Source of the DNA: Mycobacterium marseillense
Lineage (GTDB): Bacteria; Actinomycetota; Actinomycetes; Mycobacteriales; Mycobacteriaceae
Length of the DNA stretch: 64,000 nt
Assembly (NCBI RefSeq): GCF_010731675.1
Contig: NZ_AP022584.1
Location: 5,084,001-5,148,000, forward strand
Reading direction: 5' to 3'
The position numbers and the translations under genes were made by a program. Of this stretch, positions 1-7,562 are shown piece after piece; within the stretch, counting starts at the first letter, position 1; the number at the start of each line of letters is the position of its first letter. The notes under the pieces were generated by a model that made no database searches, was not told the DNA's origin, and worked only from the letters and a program-made list of their open reading frames with translations.

Positions 1-142
1 GAGAGGCGATGCGAGTTGGTCTCGCCCACGCCGGAGTCGATGACCGTCAATGACGATCGATCGCCGGCAGGAGGCGTTGGTGACTTCCCGGCAACGTGAC
101 GCAACTCCTGGACGCCGGCGATTAAGAAACGGCGCCGGTCAC

Positions 143-156
143 TAACCTGAGCGCCA
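143..156 (+). promoter_or_regulatory. Leaderless promoter -10 of mshB
   Basis: A TAACCT hexamer at 143-148 is followed by 7 nt and then ATG at 156. This is the TANNNT-N6/7-start layout typical of mycobacterial leaderless transcripts. No convincing -35 is seen. It supports ATG 156 over the ATG at 189. Confidence 0.45.
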
Positions 157-1103
157 TGACCATCGCCGCTGCCGGTAGGGTGCCGTCCATGCCTGAGACG
201 CCGCGGCTGTTGTTCGTCCACGCACATCCCGACGACGAAAGCCTCGGCACCGGCGCCACCATCGCCCACTACGCCGCCCGCGGCGCGGACGTCCGCGTCG
301 TCACGTGCACGCTCGGCGAGGAGGGCGAGGTGATCGGCGATCGGTGGGCCGAACTCGCCGTCGATCGCGCCGACCAGCTCGGCGGCTACCGGATCGGCGA
401 ATTGACCGCCGCGCTGCGGGCGCTGGGGGTCGGTGGACCCCGCTATCTCGGGGGCGCGGGCCGGTGGCGGGATTCGGGCATGCGCGGCACCCCCACGCGG
501 CACCGGCAACGATTCATCGACGCCGACGAGCGCGAGACCGTCGGCGCGCTGGTGGCCCTGATCCGCGAGCAGCGCCCCCACGTCGTCGTCACCTACGACC
601 CGGCCGGCGGTTACGGCCATCCCGACCACGTGCACGCGCACACGGTGACCACGGCCGCCGTCGCGGCCGCCGGTTCGTCGGGCGGCGCCTCCGGCTTTCC
701 GGGCGAGCCGTGGGCGGTGCCGAAGTTCTACTGGTCGGTCTTTTCCACCCAGGCATTCGAGGCCGGCCTGGCCGCGCTGACCCCCGAGGATCTGCGGCCG
801 GAATGGTCGCTCCCGTCCGAGGAGGAGTTCACGTTCGGATACGACGACGGCGACATCGACGCGGTCGTCGAGACCGGCGCGGACGCCGTGGCCGCCAAGC
901 GCGCGGCGCTCGCCGCGCACGCCACCCAGGTGGTGGTCGGGCCCACCGGGCGCGCGTGCGCCCTGTCCAACAACGTGGCCCTGCCGATCGTGGGGGACGA
1001 GCACTACGTCCTGGCCGCGGGCGACGCGGGGGAGCGCGACGGGCGTGGCTGGGAGACGGACCTGCTCGCAGGCGTCGATCTCGCCGCCACCCGTACGCGG
1101 TAG
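156..1103 (+). CDS. mshB: N-acetyl-1-D-myo-inositol-2-amino-2-deoxy-alpha-D-glucopyranoside deacetylase MshB
   Basis: MshB is the zinc deacetylase that converts GlcNAc-inositol to GlcN-inositol, the second step of mycothiol synthesis in the cytoplasm. The sequence shows the PIG-L/LmbE family motif HAHPDDES near the N-terminus, with zinc ligands His24 and Asp27 and the likely base Asp26 in this numbering. A second motif, [11 protein letters not shown], supplies the third zinc ligand. The length of 315 aa (304 aa from ATG 189, which begins MPETPRLL) fits the family; M. tuberculosis MshB is 303 aa and begins at the position equivalent to 189. I list ATG 156 because of the leaderless -10 just upstream, but the start remains open. 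A small ORF and a membrane protein follow on the same strand, as Rv1171 follows Rv1170. Confidence 0.95.
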   Translation: MTIAAAGRVPSMPETPRLLFVHAHPDDESLGTGATIAHYAARGADVRVVTCTLGEEGEVIGDRWAELAVDRADQLGGYRIGELTAALRALGVGGPRYLGGAGRWRDSGMRGTPTRHRQRFIDADERETVGALVALIREQRPHVVVTYDPAGGYGHPDHVHAHTVTTAAVAAAGSSGGASGFPGEPWAVPKFYWSVFSTQAFEAGLAALTPEDLRPEWSLPSEEEFTFGYDDGDIDAVVETGADAVAAKRAALAAHATQVVVGPTGRACALSNNVALPIVGDEHYVLAAGDAGERDGRGWETDLLAGVDLAATRTR

Positions 1104-1121
1104 GCTGCCAAACAGGCAGCC
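1103..1121 (+). other. Perfect 7-bp hairpin after the mshB stop
   Basis: GGCTGCC (1103-1109), loop AAACA, then GGCAGCC (1115-1121) form a perfect stem overlapping the last base of the mshB stop codon. There is no U-tract. It lies directly before the ribosome binding site GGAAGGA of the next small ORF, so it could act as a weak attenuator or mRNA-stability element. That role is inference. Confidence 0.4.
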
Positions 1122-1136
1122 ACGGAAGGAATTCGC

Positions 1137-1244
1137 ATGGACCCCGACCTGGACCCTAATCAGCAGCACTGGCAGGACCGGCTCGACAGCCTGCAGTGGG
1201 TAATCGGCTCGATACTCTCCAACATCGACAGCGTTCCGACCTGA
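1137..1244 (+). CDS. Candidate 35-aa small protein between mshB and the Rv1171-like gene
   Basis: This ORF begins ATG-GAC-CCC-GAC and encodes 35 residues, starting MDPDLDPNQQHWQDR and ending SNIDSVPT. It has a good Shine-Dalgarno, GGAAGGA, 6 nt before the ATG. Its TGA at 1242-1244 sits on the probable start region of the downstream membrane protein, which suggests translational coupling. I recognise no family. It is acidic and has no signal peptide or membrane segment. It could be a leader peptide for the following gene or a real small protein; the strong ribosome binding site is the main support. Confidence 0.5.
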   Translation: MDPDLDPNQQHWQDRLDSLQWVIGSILSNIDSVPT

Positions 1245-1657
1245 CCGACACCCAGCCTCGCGTCGCATCCGTTGAAGACGGCGGCGCCACAGACCCCGCG
1301 ATTCGTTTCGTTGTCCTGTCTCTCCTGGCGGTCGATGGGGTTTTGTCCGCACTAGCCGGGGCCCTGCTGCTGCCCTCCTATATCGGGACGGTTCCGTTTC
1401 CTATCAGCGGATTGATTTCCGGGTTGGTCAATGCGGCCCTGGTGTGGGCCGCGGGGCGATGGACCCGCTCGCCCCGGTTGGCGGCGCTGCCGCTGTGGAC
1501 GTGGCTGCTGACGGTGGCGGTGATCAGCATGGGCGGACCGGCCGACGACGTCATCCTGGGTGGTCGCGGCCTGATGGCCTACGGGGCCCTGCTGCTGTTG
1601 GTGTTCGGTGTCGTGCCGCCGGTCTGGGTGCTGTGGCGGCGGGGCCACAGCGGTTGA
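1196..1657 (+). CDS. Small integral membrane protein (Rv1171-like)
   Basis: This is a conserved mycobacterial membrane protein of unknown function. The maximal ORF from GTG 1196 is 153 aa. After about 35 polar residues it shows three to four hydrophobic segments (around [19 protein letters not shown], a central glycine-rich one, and the C-terminal [13 protein letters not shown]) and a short basic tail. GTG 1196 lies inside the preceding small ORF in another frame. Homologues, as I recall them, begin near TDTQPRVAS, which would mean use of CTG 1241 overlapping the upstream TGA, or reinitiation there. No ATG is available at that place. Its position after mshB matches Rv1171. No enzymatic motif is seen. 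Confidence 0.7.
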   Translation: MGNRLDTLQHRQRSDLTDTQPRVASVEDGGATDPAIRFVVLSLLAVDGVLSALAGALLLPSYIGTVPFPISGLISGLVNAALVWAAGRWTRSPRLAALPLWTWLLTVAVISMGGPADDVILGGRGLMAYGALLLLVFGVVPPVWVLWRRGHSG

Positions 1658-1856
1658 TCACGGACCGCGGTGGGTGGACATTTCGGCCGGGATGTCGCCC
1701 GCTTGCGCCCGCGGGTGTGGGTCTACTGTTGACTGTTGCCCATACGGGACCCGCCATTGGGTGCCACGATTTCACATGTTGGGACGCACGGATGAAATTC
1801 GATCGTGGGGAAGTTACACGAAGGTGCTGTTGACTCCGGGCGAGGAGCCTACCGCT

Positions 1857-4409
1857 TTGCCTGATCCACAGATTCCGGCGAAGGCCAGTGCGTCGAAGGC
1901 CGATGCGTCGGCGCTGCGACGGGTATTGCGGCGGGCCCGAGATGGCGTTGCACTGAACATCGACGAGGCGGCGGTCGCGATGACCGCGCGTGGTGCGGAT
2001 CTGGCCGACCTGTGCGCCAGCGCGGCGCGGGTGCGCGACGCGGGCCTGGAGTCGGCCGGGCGGCGCGGCTCCGGCGGCGGGCTGCCGATTACGTACTCGC
2101 GCAAGGTCTTTATCCCGGTCACCCACCTGTGCCGCGACAGTTGTCATTACTGCACATTCGTCACCGTGCCGGGCAAGCTGCGCGCGCAGGGCGCCGGCAT
2201 GTACCTCGAGCCCGACGAGATCCTCGACATCGCCCGCCGTGGCGGCGAACTCGGTTGCAAGGAAGCGCTGTTCACGCTGGGGGATCGGCCCGAAGACCGC
2301 TGGCCGGAGGCGCGTGAGTGGCTCGGTCAACGCGGCTACGATTCGACGCTGTCTTACGTGCGGGCGATGGCGATCCGGGTGCTCGAGGAGACCGGGTTGT
2401 TGCCGCACCTGAACCCCGGTGTGATGAGTTGGTCGGAAATGGCCCGGCTCAAGCCGGTGGCGCCGTCGATGGGCATGATGCTCGAGACGACGTCGCGGCG
2501 GCTGTTCGAAACGAAAGGGCTTGCGCACTATGGCAGCCCGGACAAAGACCCGGCGGTCCGGTTGCGCGCGTTGACCGATGCCGGCCGGCTCTCGATTCCG
2601 TTCACCACCGGCCTGCTGGTCGGCATCGGCGAGACACTCGCCGAACGCGCCGACACCTTGCACGCGATTCGTAAGTCGCACAAGGAGTTCGGCCATGTGC
2701 AAGAGGTGATCGTGCAGAACTTCCGGGCCAAGGAACACACCGCCATGGCCACGGTCCCCGACGCCGGCATCGAGGATTACCTGGCGACCGTGGCGGTGGC
2801 GCGGCTGGTGCTCGGCCCCGGGATGCGCATCCAGGCGCCGCCGAACCTGGTCTCGCGTGACGAGTGCCTGGCGCTGGTGGGCGCCGGAGTCGACGACTGG
2901 GGCGGTGTCTCGCCGCTCACGCCCGACCACGTCAACCCGGAACGGCCATGGCCGGCACTGGACGAATTGGCCGCCGTCACCGCCGAAGCCGGCTACGAGC
3001 TGGTCCAGCGGCTGACCGCGCAGCCCAAATACGTGCAGGGCGGCGCGGCGTGGATCGACCCGCGGGTGCAGGGGCACGTGACGGCACTGGCGGATCCGGC
3101 GACCGGTCTGGCCCGCGACGTCAACCCGGTGGGCTTGCCGTGGCAGGAGCCCGACGACGTCGGTTCGGTGGGGCGGGTGGACCTGAACGCGGCGATCGAC
3201 AGCGAGGGCCGCAACACCGACACCCGCAGCGATATCGACAGTGCGTTCGGCGACTGGGAATCAATCCGGGCGCACGTAAACGAACTGGCCGCGCGCGCCC
3301 CCGAACGCATCGACACCGATGTGCTCGCCGCGCTGCGCTCGGCCGAACGCGACCCCGCCGGGTGTAGCGACAGCGAATACCTGTCACTGGCCACCGCCGA
3401 CGGTCCCGCCCTGGAAGCGGTTGCGGCACTGGCGGATTCGTTACGTCGTGACACCGTCGGTGACGACGTGACGTTCGTGGTCAACCGCAACATCAACTTC
3501 ACCAACATCTGCTACACCGGATGCCGGTTCTGCGCGTTCGCGCAGCGCAAGGGCGACGCCGACGCGTATTCGCTGTCCACCGACGAGGTCGCCGACCGCG
3601 CCTGGGAGGCGCACGTCGAGGGCGCCACCGAGGTGTGCATGCAGGGCGGCATCGATCCCGAGCTGCCGGTCACCGGCTACGCCGACCTGGTCCGGGCCGT
3701 CAAGGCTCGGGTGCCGTCGATGCACGTGCACGCGTTCTCTCCGATGGAGATCGCCAACGGTGTGACCAAGAGCGGGTTGAGCGTTCGCGACTGGCTCACC
3801 AGCCTGCGCGAGGCGGGCCTGGACACCATCCCCGGCACCGCCGCCGAGATCCTGGACGACGAAGTGCGTTGGGTGCTGACCAAGGGCAAGTTGCCGACGT
3901 CGATGTGGATCGAGATCGTCACCACCGCGCACGAGGTGGGGCTGCGTTCCTCGTCGACCATGATGTACGGCCACGTCGACAGCCCGCGGCACTGGGTGGG
4001 CCACCTCAACGTGCTGCGCGACATCCAGGACCGCACCGGCGGTTTCACCGAGTTCGTGCCGCTGCCGTTCGTGCACCAGAGTTCGCCGCTGTATCTGGCC
4101 GGCGCGGCCCGGCCCGGGCCGACCCACCGGGACAACCGAGCCGTCCACGCGCTGGCACGAATCATGTTGCACGGCCGCATTTCCCAGATCCAGACCAGTT
4201 GGGTCAAACTCGGTGTCGAGCGCACGCAGGTGATGCTGGGCGGCGGCGCCAACGACCTGGGTGGCACGCTGATGGAAGAGACCATCTCGCGGATGGCCGG
4301 TTCCGAACACGGGTCGGCCAAGACGGTGGCCGAACTGACCGCGATCGCCGAGGGCATCGGGCGACCCGCACGCCAGCGCACCACCGACTACACGACGTTG
4401 GCCGCGTAG
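1857..4409 (+). CDS. fbiC: 7,8-didemethyl-8-hydroxy-5-deazariboflavin (FO) synthase FbiC
   Basis: FbiC makes FO, the deazaflavin chromophore of coenzyme F420, from tyrosine and 5-amino-6-ribitylamino-uracil. It is a fusion of two radical-SAM enzymes, the CofG-like N-half and the CofH-like C-half. Both CxxxCxxC iron-sulfur motifs are visible: Cys92-Cys96-Cys99 (CRDSCHYC) and Cys552-Cys556-Cys559 (CYTGCRFC). The protein is about 850 aa from TTG 1857, chosen because GAGGAG lies 9 nt upstream and the M. tuberculosis protein (856 aa) begins at a similar place. GTG 1824 is an alternative with GGGGAAG upstream. The reading frame extends further 5' without obvious conservation. The PE12 gene that precedes fbiC in M. 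tuberculosis is absent here. Confidence 0.95.
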   Translation: MPDPQIPAKASASKADASALRRVLRRARDGVALNIDEAAVAMTARGADLADLCASAARVRDAGLESAGRRGSGGGLPITYSRKVFIPVTHLCRDSCHYCTFVTVPGKLRAQGAGMYLEPDEILDIARRGGELGCKEALFTLGDRPEDRWPEAREWLGQRGYDSTLSYVRAMAIRVLEETGLLPHLNPGVMSWSEMARLKPVAPSMGMMLETTSRRLFETKGLAHYGSPDKDPAVRLRALTDAGRLSIPFTTGLLVGIGETLAERADTLHAIRKSHKEFGHVQEVIVQNFRAKEHTAMATVPDAGIEDYLATVAVARLVLGPGMRIQAPPNLVSRDECLALVGAGVDDWGGVSPLTPDHVNPERPWPALDELAAVTAEAGYELVQRLTAQPKYVQGGAAWIDPRVQGHVTALADPATGLARDVNPVGLPWQEPDDVGSVGRVDLNAAIDSEGRNTDTRSDIDSAFGDWESIRAHVNELAARAPERIDTDVLAALRSAERDPAGCSDSEYLSLATADGPALEAVAALADSLRRDTVGDDVTFVVNRNINFTNICYTGCRFCAFAQRKGDADAYSLSTDEVADRAWEAHVEGATEVCMQGGIDPELPVTGYADLVRAVKARVPSMHVHAFSPMEIANGVTKSGLSVRDWLTSLREAGLDTIPGTAAEILDDEVRWVLTKGKLPTSMWIEIVTTAHEVGLRSSSTMMYGHVDSPRHWVGHLNVLRDIQDRTGGFTEFVPLPFVHQSSPLYLAGAARPGPTHRDNRAVHALARIMLHGRISQIQTSWVKLGVERTQVMLGGGANDLGGTLMEETISRMAGSEHGSAKTVAELTAIAEGIGRPARQRTTDYTTLAA

Positions 4410-4446
4410 CCGCTTGCCGGCCGGCCGCGGCGGGTACCCCGAGGCC

Positions 4447-5211
4447 GTGACGCGACGAGTGGACGACGATCGGTTTCCGGAGTGGCGGCCCTTCGTGGAT
4501 GCCGTGCAACGCAGCGGCCCGGACGCCGGCACCTGGTGTGAGGCCTGGACGGTGCGCGACATCGTCGTCCATCAGGCCGGGAACGCCGAAGAACTCGCCC
4601 GGGTGCTCGGCGGGCACCTAGCCGGGGAACCCGTCGCCACGCGCGGCTTCGCGGAGCGCGAAGACCCGCTGCGCGCCTTGAACGACACCGACCTGTGGGA
4701 CGCGCTGCTGGACCGCATGGCCGCCCTCAACGAGGTCGCGGCGGCGGCGGACGGGGCGCCCGCCGACACCGATGTCGCCTGGACCGGCCGCACCATGAAG
4801 GTGCCCTGGTTCGCCGAGCACATGCGCGAAGAACTCGTCCTGCACGGCTGGGACATCACCGGGGACGAACCCGCGGCCCAGGCGAGACTGGCCGAACCGT
4901 GGATGACAACGCACAGCGTGCTCGCCGTCGGCAGGCCGCTGCTGGCCAAAGGTGCCAGTCGGCTGCAGGCCGGAGAACGGATCGACGCCCGGCTGCGGGC
5001 CGAGCGTACCGACGACGTCGTGGTGACGGCCGATGCGGACGGGTTCACCATCGGGTTCGCCGAACCAGAGGGTCCTGCCACCCTGGAGACCGACCCGGCC
5101 GCGCGGGTGCTGCTGCTGTGGGGGCGCAAGCCCGCCGACCCAGCGCGCATTCGCAGCCGCGTCGGACCGGAAACGTTAGGGCGCGTGCGCTGCCTGCTCG
5201 GTGGCTACTGA
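4447..5211 (+). CDS. Maleylpyruvate isomerase N-terminal (mycothiol-dependent, DinB-like) family protein
   Basis: The 254-aa protein has the features of the MDMPI family, whose members are mycothiol-dependent enzymes or metal-binding DinB-fold proteins. The first helical part contains W-T-V-R-D-I-V-V-H, with the metal-ligand-type His, and around residue 135 the paired motif EELVLHGWDITG. The C-terminal part (WGRKPADP) resembles the MDMPI C-terminal domain. The substrate is unknown. It starts 37 nt after fbiC and may be cotranscribed. Start GTG 4447 was chosen from the pattern VTRRVDDDRFPEW; a TTG at 4414 gives 11 more residues. In M. tuberculosis no such gene lies between Rv1173 and Rv1174c, so this is a local difference. 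The mycothiol link with nearby mshB may be coincidental. Confidence 0.75.
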   Translation: MTRRVDDDRFPEWRPFVDAVQRSGPDAGTWCEAWTVRDIVVHQAGNAEELARVLGGHLAGEPVATRGFAEREDPLRALNDTDLWDALLDRMAALNEVAAAADGAPADTDVAWTGRTMKVPWFAEHMREELVLHGWDITGDEPAAQARLAEPWMTTHSVLAVGRPLLAKGASRLQAGERIDARLRAERTDDVVVTADADGFTIGFAEPEGPATLETDPAARVLLLWGRKPADPARIRSRVGPETLGRVRCLLGGY

Positions 5212-5235
5212 ACCGCTTCTCGCGAAGCGACCGGC

Positions 5236-5568
5236 TCAGTAGTTGTTACAGGTGACCGCGACCTCGTTGATGGTGGCGTAGTACTTCTGCGCCGACGGCA
5301 TGGCCTGAATCTGCTGGGCCATCTGCTGACGCTTCGGCGGCGGCGCGGCCAGGAAGTTGCGGATGTAGGACTGCGCCACGGGCGACGAGTTCAGCTGCTG
5401 GGCAGCTGCCGGGTCGGTCGCGTTGAGCGCGGCAATCACCTGTCCGTAGTTGCAGGTGGTGTTGATGATCGCGTCCGTGGGGTCGGCGGATGCGATGCCG
5501 GCCGCGGCGGTCAACGCCACTGCCGCGCTGCCAACCGCAACGCCCAATTTGCTCAACGACACCCTCAT
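5236..5568 (-). CDS. TB8.4: Secreted low-molecular-weight T-cell antigen TB8.4 homologue
   Basis: This small exported protein of 110 aa has the same length as M. tuberculosis Rv1174c (TB8.4), whose biochemical role is unknown. It starts MRVSLSKLG, has a hydrophobic signal core (VAVGSAAVALTAAAG) and a probable signal peptidase site at ASA-DP. The mature part has two cysteines, in TTCNYGQV and near the C-terminus in VTCNNY, likely a disulfide. It contains the family segment SYIRNFLAAPPP. The start at 5568 has GGGGAAGG about 8 nt upstream on the minus strand; the longer upstream frame has no secretory signal and is not used. It is convergent with the preceding gene and divergent from fdxC. Confidence 0.92.
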   Translation of the reverse strand: MRVSLSKLGVAVGSAAVALTAAAGIASADPTDAIINTTCNYGQVIAALNATDPAAAQQLNSSPVAQSYIRNFLAAPPPKRQQMAQQIQAMPSAQKYYATINEVAVTCNNY

Positions 5569-5942
5569 GTGTGGACACCTTCCCCAGTTAATGCACCGCT
5601 CTTTACGGCGAGAAAATCTGCCCAGCGGTTGCCGTCCTTCGATCGAGATTACCAGGCCCCGCGAGCGTGCTTGCAACGCAACAGATAACGAAGCCTACCG
5701 CTAGGCCATGACTCTGTGCAGGTCAGCGCGTTGGTCGCAATGTTCGCCCTCGGCGAAACGGGGGTCGCGCGCGGGCTCCGAGACTGTCAGTCTTAAATCG
5801 GTATTTCGACGGGCGCGCCAAATGGTTGACCTGTATCTGCAACGTCTAGTATCAGTAACCGAAAGCTTCACCGGGAGAGGTCGGACGCGCCGGTGCGAGC
5901 TGAACAGCAGCCCACATTGAGTAGTACATGGAGGAGACGTCT
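5569..5942. other. 374-nt divergent intergenic region, TB8.4 / fdxC
   Basis: No supported gene is seen here; M. tuberculosis carries fadH and a PadR-type gene (Rv1175c, Rv1176c) in this interval. It contains a perfect 6-1-6 palindrome AGACTGTCAGTCT (5781-5793), and a SigA-like promoter candidate for fdxC, TTGACC (5826-5831) with a short 15-nt spacer to TAGTAT (5847-5852). The fdxC ribosome binding site is GGAGGAG at 5931-5937. Confidence 0.55.
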
Positions 5943-6269
5943 GTGACGTACACGATCGCCGAACCCTGTGTCGACATCAAGGACAAGGCGTGTATCGAAG
6001 AGTGCCCGGTCGACTGCATTTACGAAGGCGCCCGGATGCTCTACATCCATCCCGACGAATGCGTCGACTGCGGCGCGTGCGAGCCGGTCTGCCCCGTCGA
6101 AGCGATTTACTACGAAGACGACGTGCCGGACCAGTGGAGCCAGTACACGCAGATCAACGCCGACTTCTTCGCCGAGCTCGGGTCGCCCGGCGGCGCGGCC
6201 AAGGTCGGCATGACCGAGAACGACCCGCAGGTGGTCAAGGACCTGCCGCCGCAGGGCGAAGGCGACTGA
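5943..6269 (+). CDS. fdxC: Seven-iron ferredoxin FdxC
   Basis: This is a soluble electron carrier with one [3Fe-4S] and one [4Fe-4S] cluster, 108 aa. By analogy with the seven-iron ferredoxins, Cys9, Cys17 and Cys50 would bind the 3Fe cluster and Cys21, Cys40, Cys43 and Cys46 the 4Fe cluster; all are present. The start is GTG 5943 (VTYTIAEPCVDIKD), decided by GGAGGAG 6 nt upstream. It is almost identical to what I recall of M. tuberculosis FdxC (Rv1177, 107 aa). Its physiological partner is not shown by the sequence; cytochrome P450s are plausible partners. dapC follows 41 nt downstream, as in M. tuberculosis. Confidence 0.95.
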   Translation: MTYTIAEPCVDIKDKACIEECPVDCIYEGARMLYIHPDECVDCGACEPVCPVEAIYYEDDVPDQWSQYTQINADFFAELGSPGGAAKVGMTENDPQVVKDLPPQGEGD

Positions 6270-6310
6270 GCGACCCGGTGCCATACCAGCTCAAGAAGCG
6301 GCGGCCGGCC

Positions 6311-7396
6311 GTGTCGGCCTCCCTGCCGGAGTTTCCCTGGGACACGCTGGCCGGCGCGAAAGCGCAGGCCAGCGCCCACCCCGACGGGATCGTCGACCTC
6401 TCCGTCGGCACCCCGGTCGACCCGGTGGCCCCAGTGATCCAGGAGGCGCTGGCCGCGGCCGGTTCGGCGTCAGGGTATCCGGCCACCGCGGGCACCGCCC
6501 GGCTGCGCGAGGCGGCGGTCGCCGCCCTGGCCCGCCGGTTCGGCGTCACCGGGCTGGCCGAGGCCAACGTGCTCCCGGTGATCGGCAGCAAGGAGCTCAT
6601 CGCGTGGCTGCCGACGTTGTTGGGTCTGGGCTCCGCGGACCTGATCGTGGTGCCCGAGCTGGCGTACCCGACCTATGACGTCGGGGCGCGGCTGGCCGGG
6701 GCGCGGGTGCTGCGGGCGGATTCGCTGACCCAGCTGGGTCCGCAATCGCCGACGCTGTATTACCTGAACTCCCCGAGCAATCCGACCGGGCGGGTCCTGG
6801 GCGTCGACCACCTGCGCAAGGTGGTCGGATGGGCCCGCGACCGGGGCTGCCTGGTGGCCTCCGACGAGTGCTACCTCGGGTTGGGCTGGGAAGCCCAACC
6901 GCTGTCGATCCTGCATCCCTCGGTCTGCGACGGCGACCACACCGGGCTGCTCGCGATCCACTCCCTGTCGAAGAGCTCCTCGCTGGCCGGGTATCGGGCC
7001 GGCTTCGTCGCCGGCGATTCCGATCTCATCGCCGAGCTGCTCGCCGTGCGCAAGCACGCCGGAATGATGGTGCCGACGCCGGTGCAGGCGGCCATGGTGG
7101 CCGCCCTCGACGACGACGCCCACGAGCTGCAACAGCGGCAGCGCTACGAGCGGCGTCGAGCCGGCCTGTTGCCGGCGCTGCGGGCGGCCGGCTTCACGGT
7201 CGACTACTCCGAAGCCGGGCTCTATCTCTGGGCCACCCGCGGCGAGTCCTGCCACGACAGCGTCGCCTGGCTGGCGCAGCGCGGCATCCTGGTGGCCCCC
7301 GGCGATTTCTACGGCCCGCGCGGCGCACAGCACGTGCGCGTCGCGCTGACGGCCAGCGATGAGCGGATCGCCGCCGCGGTGCGCCGGCTCGCCTAG
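6311..7396 (+). CDS. dapC: Succinyldiaminopimelate aminotransferase (DapC-type, class I/II PLP)
   Basis: This PLP-dependent aminotransferase of 361 aa matches M. tuberculosis Rv1178, annotated as N-succinyldiaminopimelate aminotransferase of the lysine/meso-DAP pathway. Visible fold-type-I features are LNSPSNPTGRVLG, the aspartate in SDECYLGLGW that contacts the pyridine nitrogen, the Schiff-base lysine in HSLSKSSSLAGYRAGF, and the C-terminal arginine in GAQHVRVALT that binds the carboxylate. The start GTG 6311 (VSASLPEFPWDTL) matches the M. tuberculosis N-terminus; an in-frame GTG at 6278 is possible. It lies downstream of fdxC on the same strand. dapD and dapE, from the same pathway, are 33-37 kb away in this window. 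Confidence 0.9.
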   Translation: MSASLPEFPWDTLAGAKAQASAHPDGIVDLSVGTPVDPVAPVIQEALAAAGSASGYPATAGTARLREAAVAALARRFGVTGLAEANVLPVIGSKELIAWLPTLLGLGSADLIVVPELAYPTYDVGARLAGARVLRADSLTQLGPQSPTLYYLNSPSNPTGRVLGVDHLRKVVGWARDRGCLVASDECYLGLGWEAQPLSILHPSVCDGDHTGLLAIHSLSKSSSLAGYRAGFVAGDSDLIAELLAVRKHAGMMVPTPVQAAMVAALDDDAHELQQRQRYERRRAGLLPALRAAGFTVDYSEAGLYLWATRGESCHDSVAWLAQRGILVAPGDFYGPRGAQHVRVALTASDERIAAAVRRLA

Positions 7397-7492
7397 CCCG
7401 GCGACGATGCGCGCCGCCCCGCGGCGCGAGGAGGAGGCGGTCGATCTTGCCTAGCCCGGCTTCTCTGGTCATCCGCACTGCGCGCCGCCCCG
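7391..7492. repeat. Imperfect intergenic direct duplication after dapC
   Basis: Two words occur twice in the same order: GCCTAGCCCGGC at 7391-7402 and 7449-7460, and TGCGCGCCGCCCCG at 7408-7421 and 7479-7492. The first copy includes the dapC stop codon. It looks like a local tandem duplication with later divergence. Confidence 0.55.
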
Positions 7493-7562
7493 ACGCGGCC
7501 CGAACGTGCACAATGCTTCGGAGGCGTTTCACGTTCTTGAACCTCGGGTAAGGACGGTGCTT

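Noticed and set aside
1551..3077. Long minus-strand ORF of 508 codons opposite fbiC
   Set aside because: It is antisense to a clear double radical-SAM gene, has Arg/His/Gln-rich composition typical of high-GC shadow frames, and shows no family motif.
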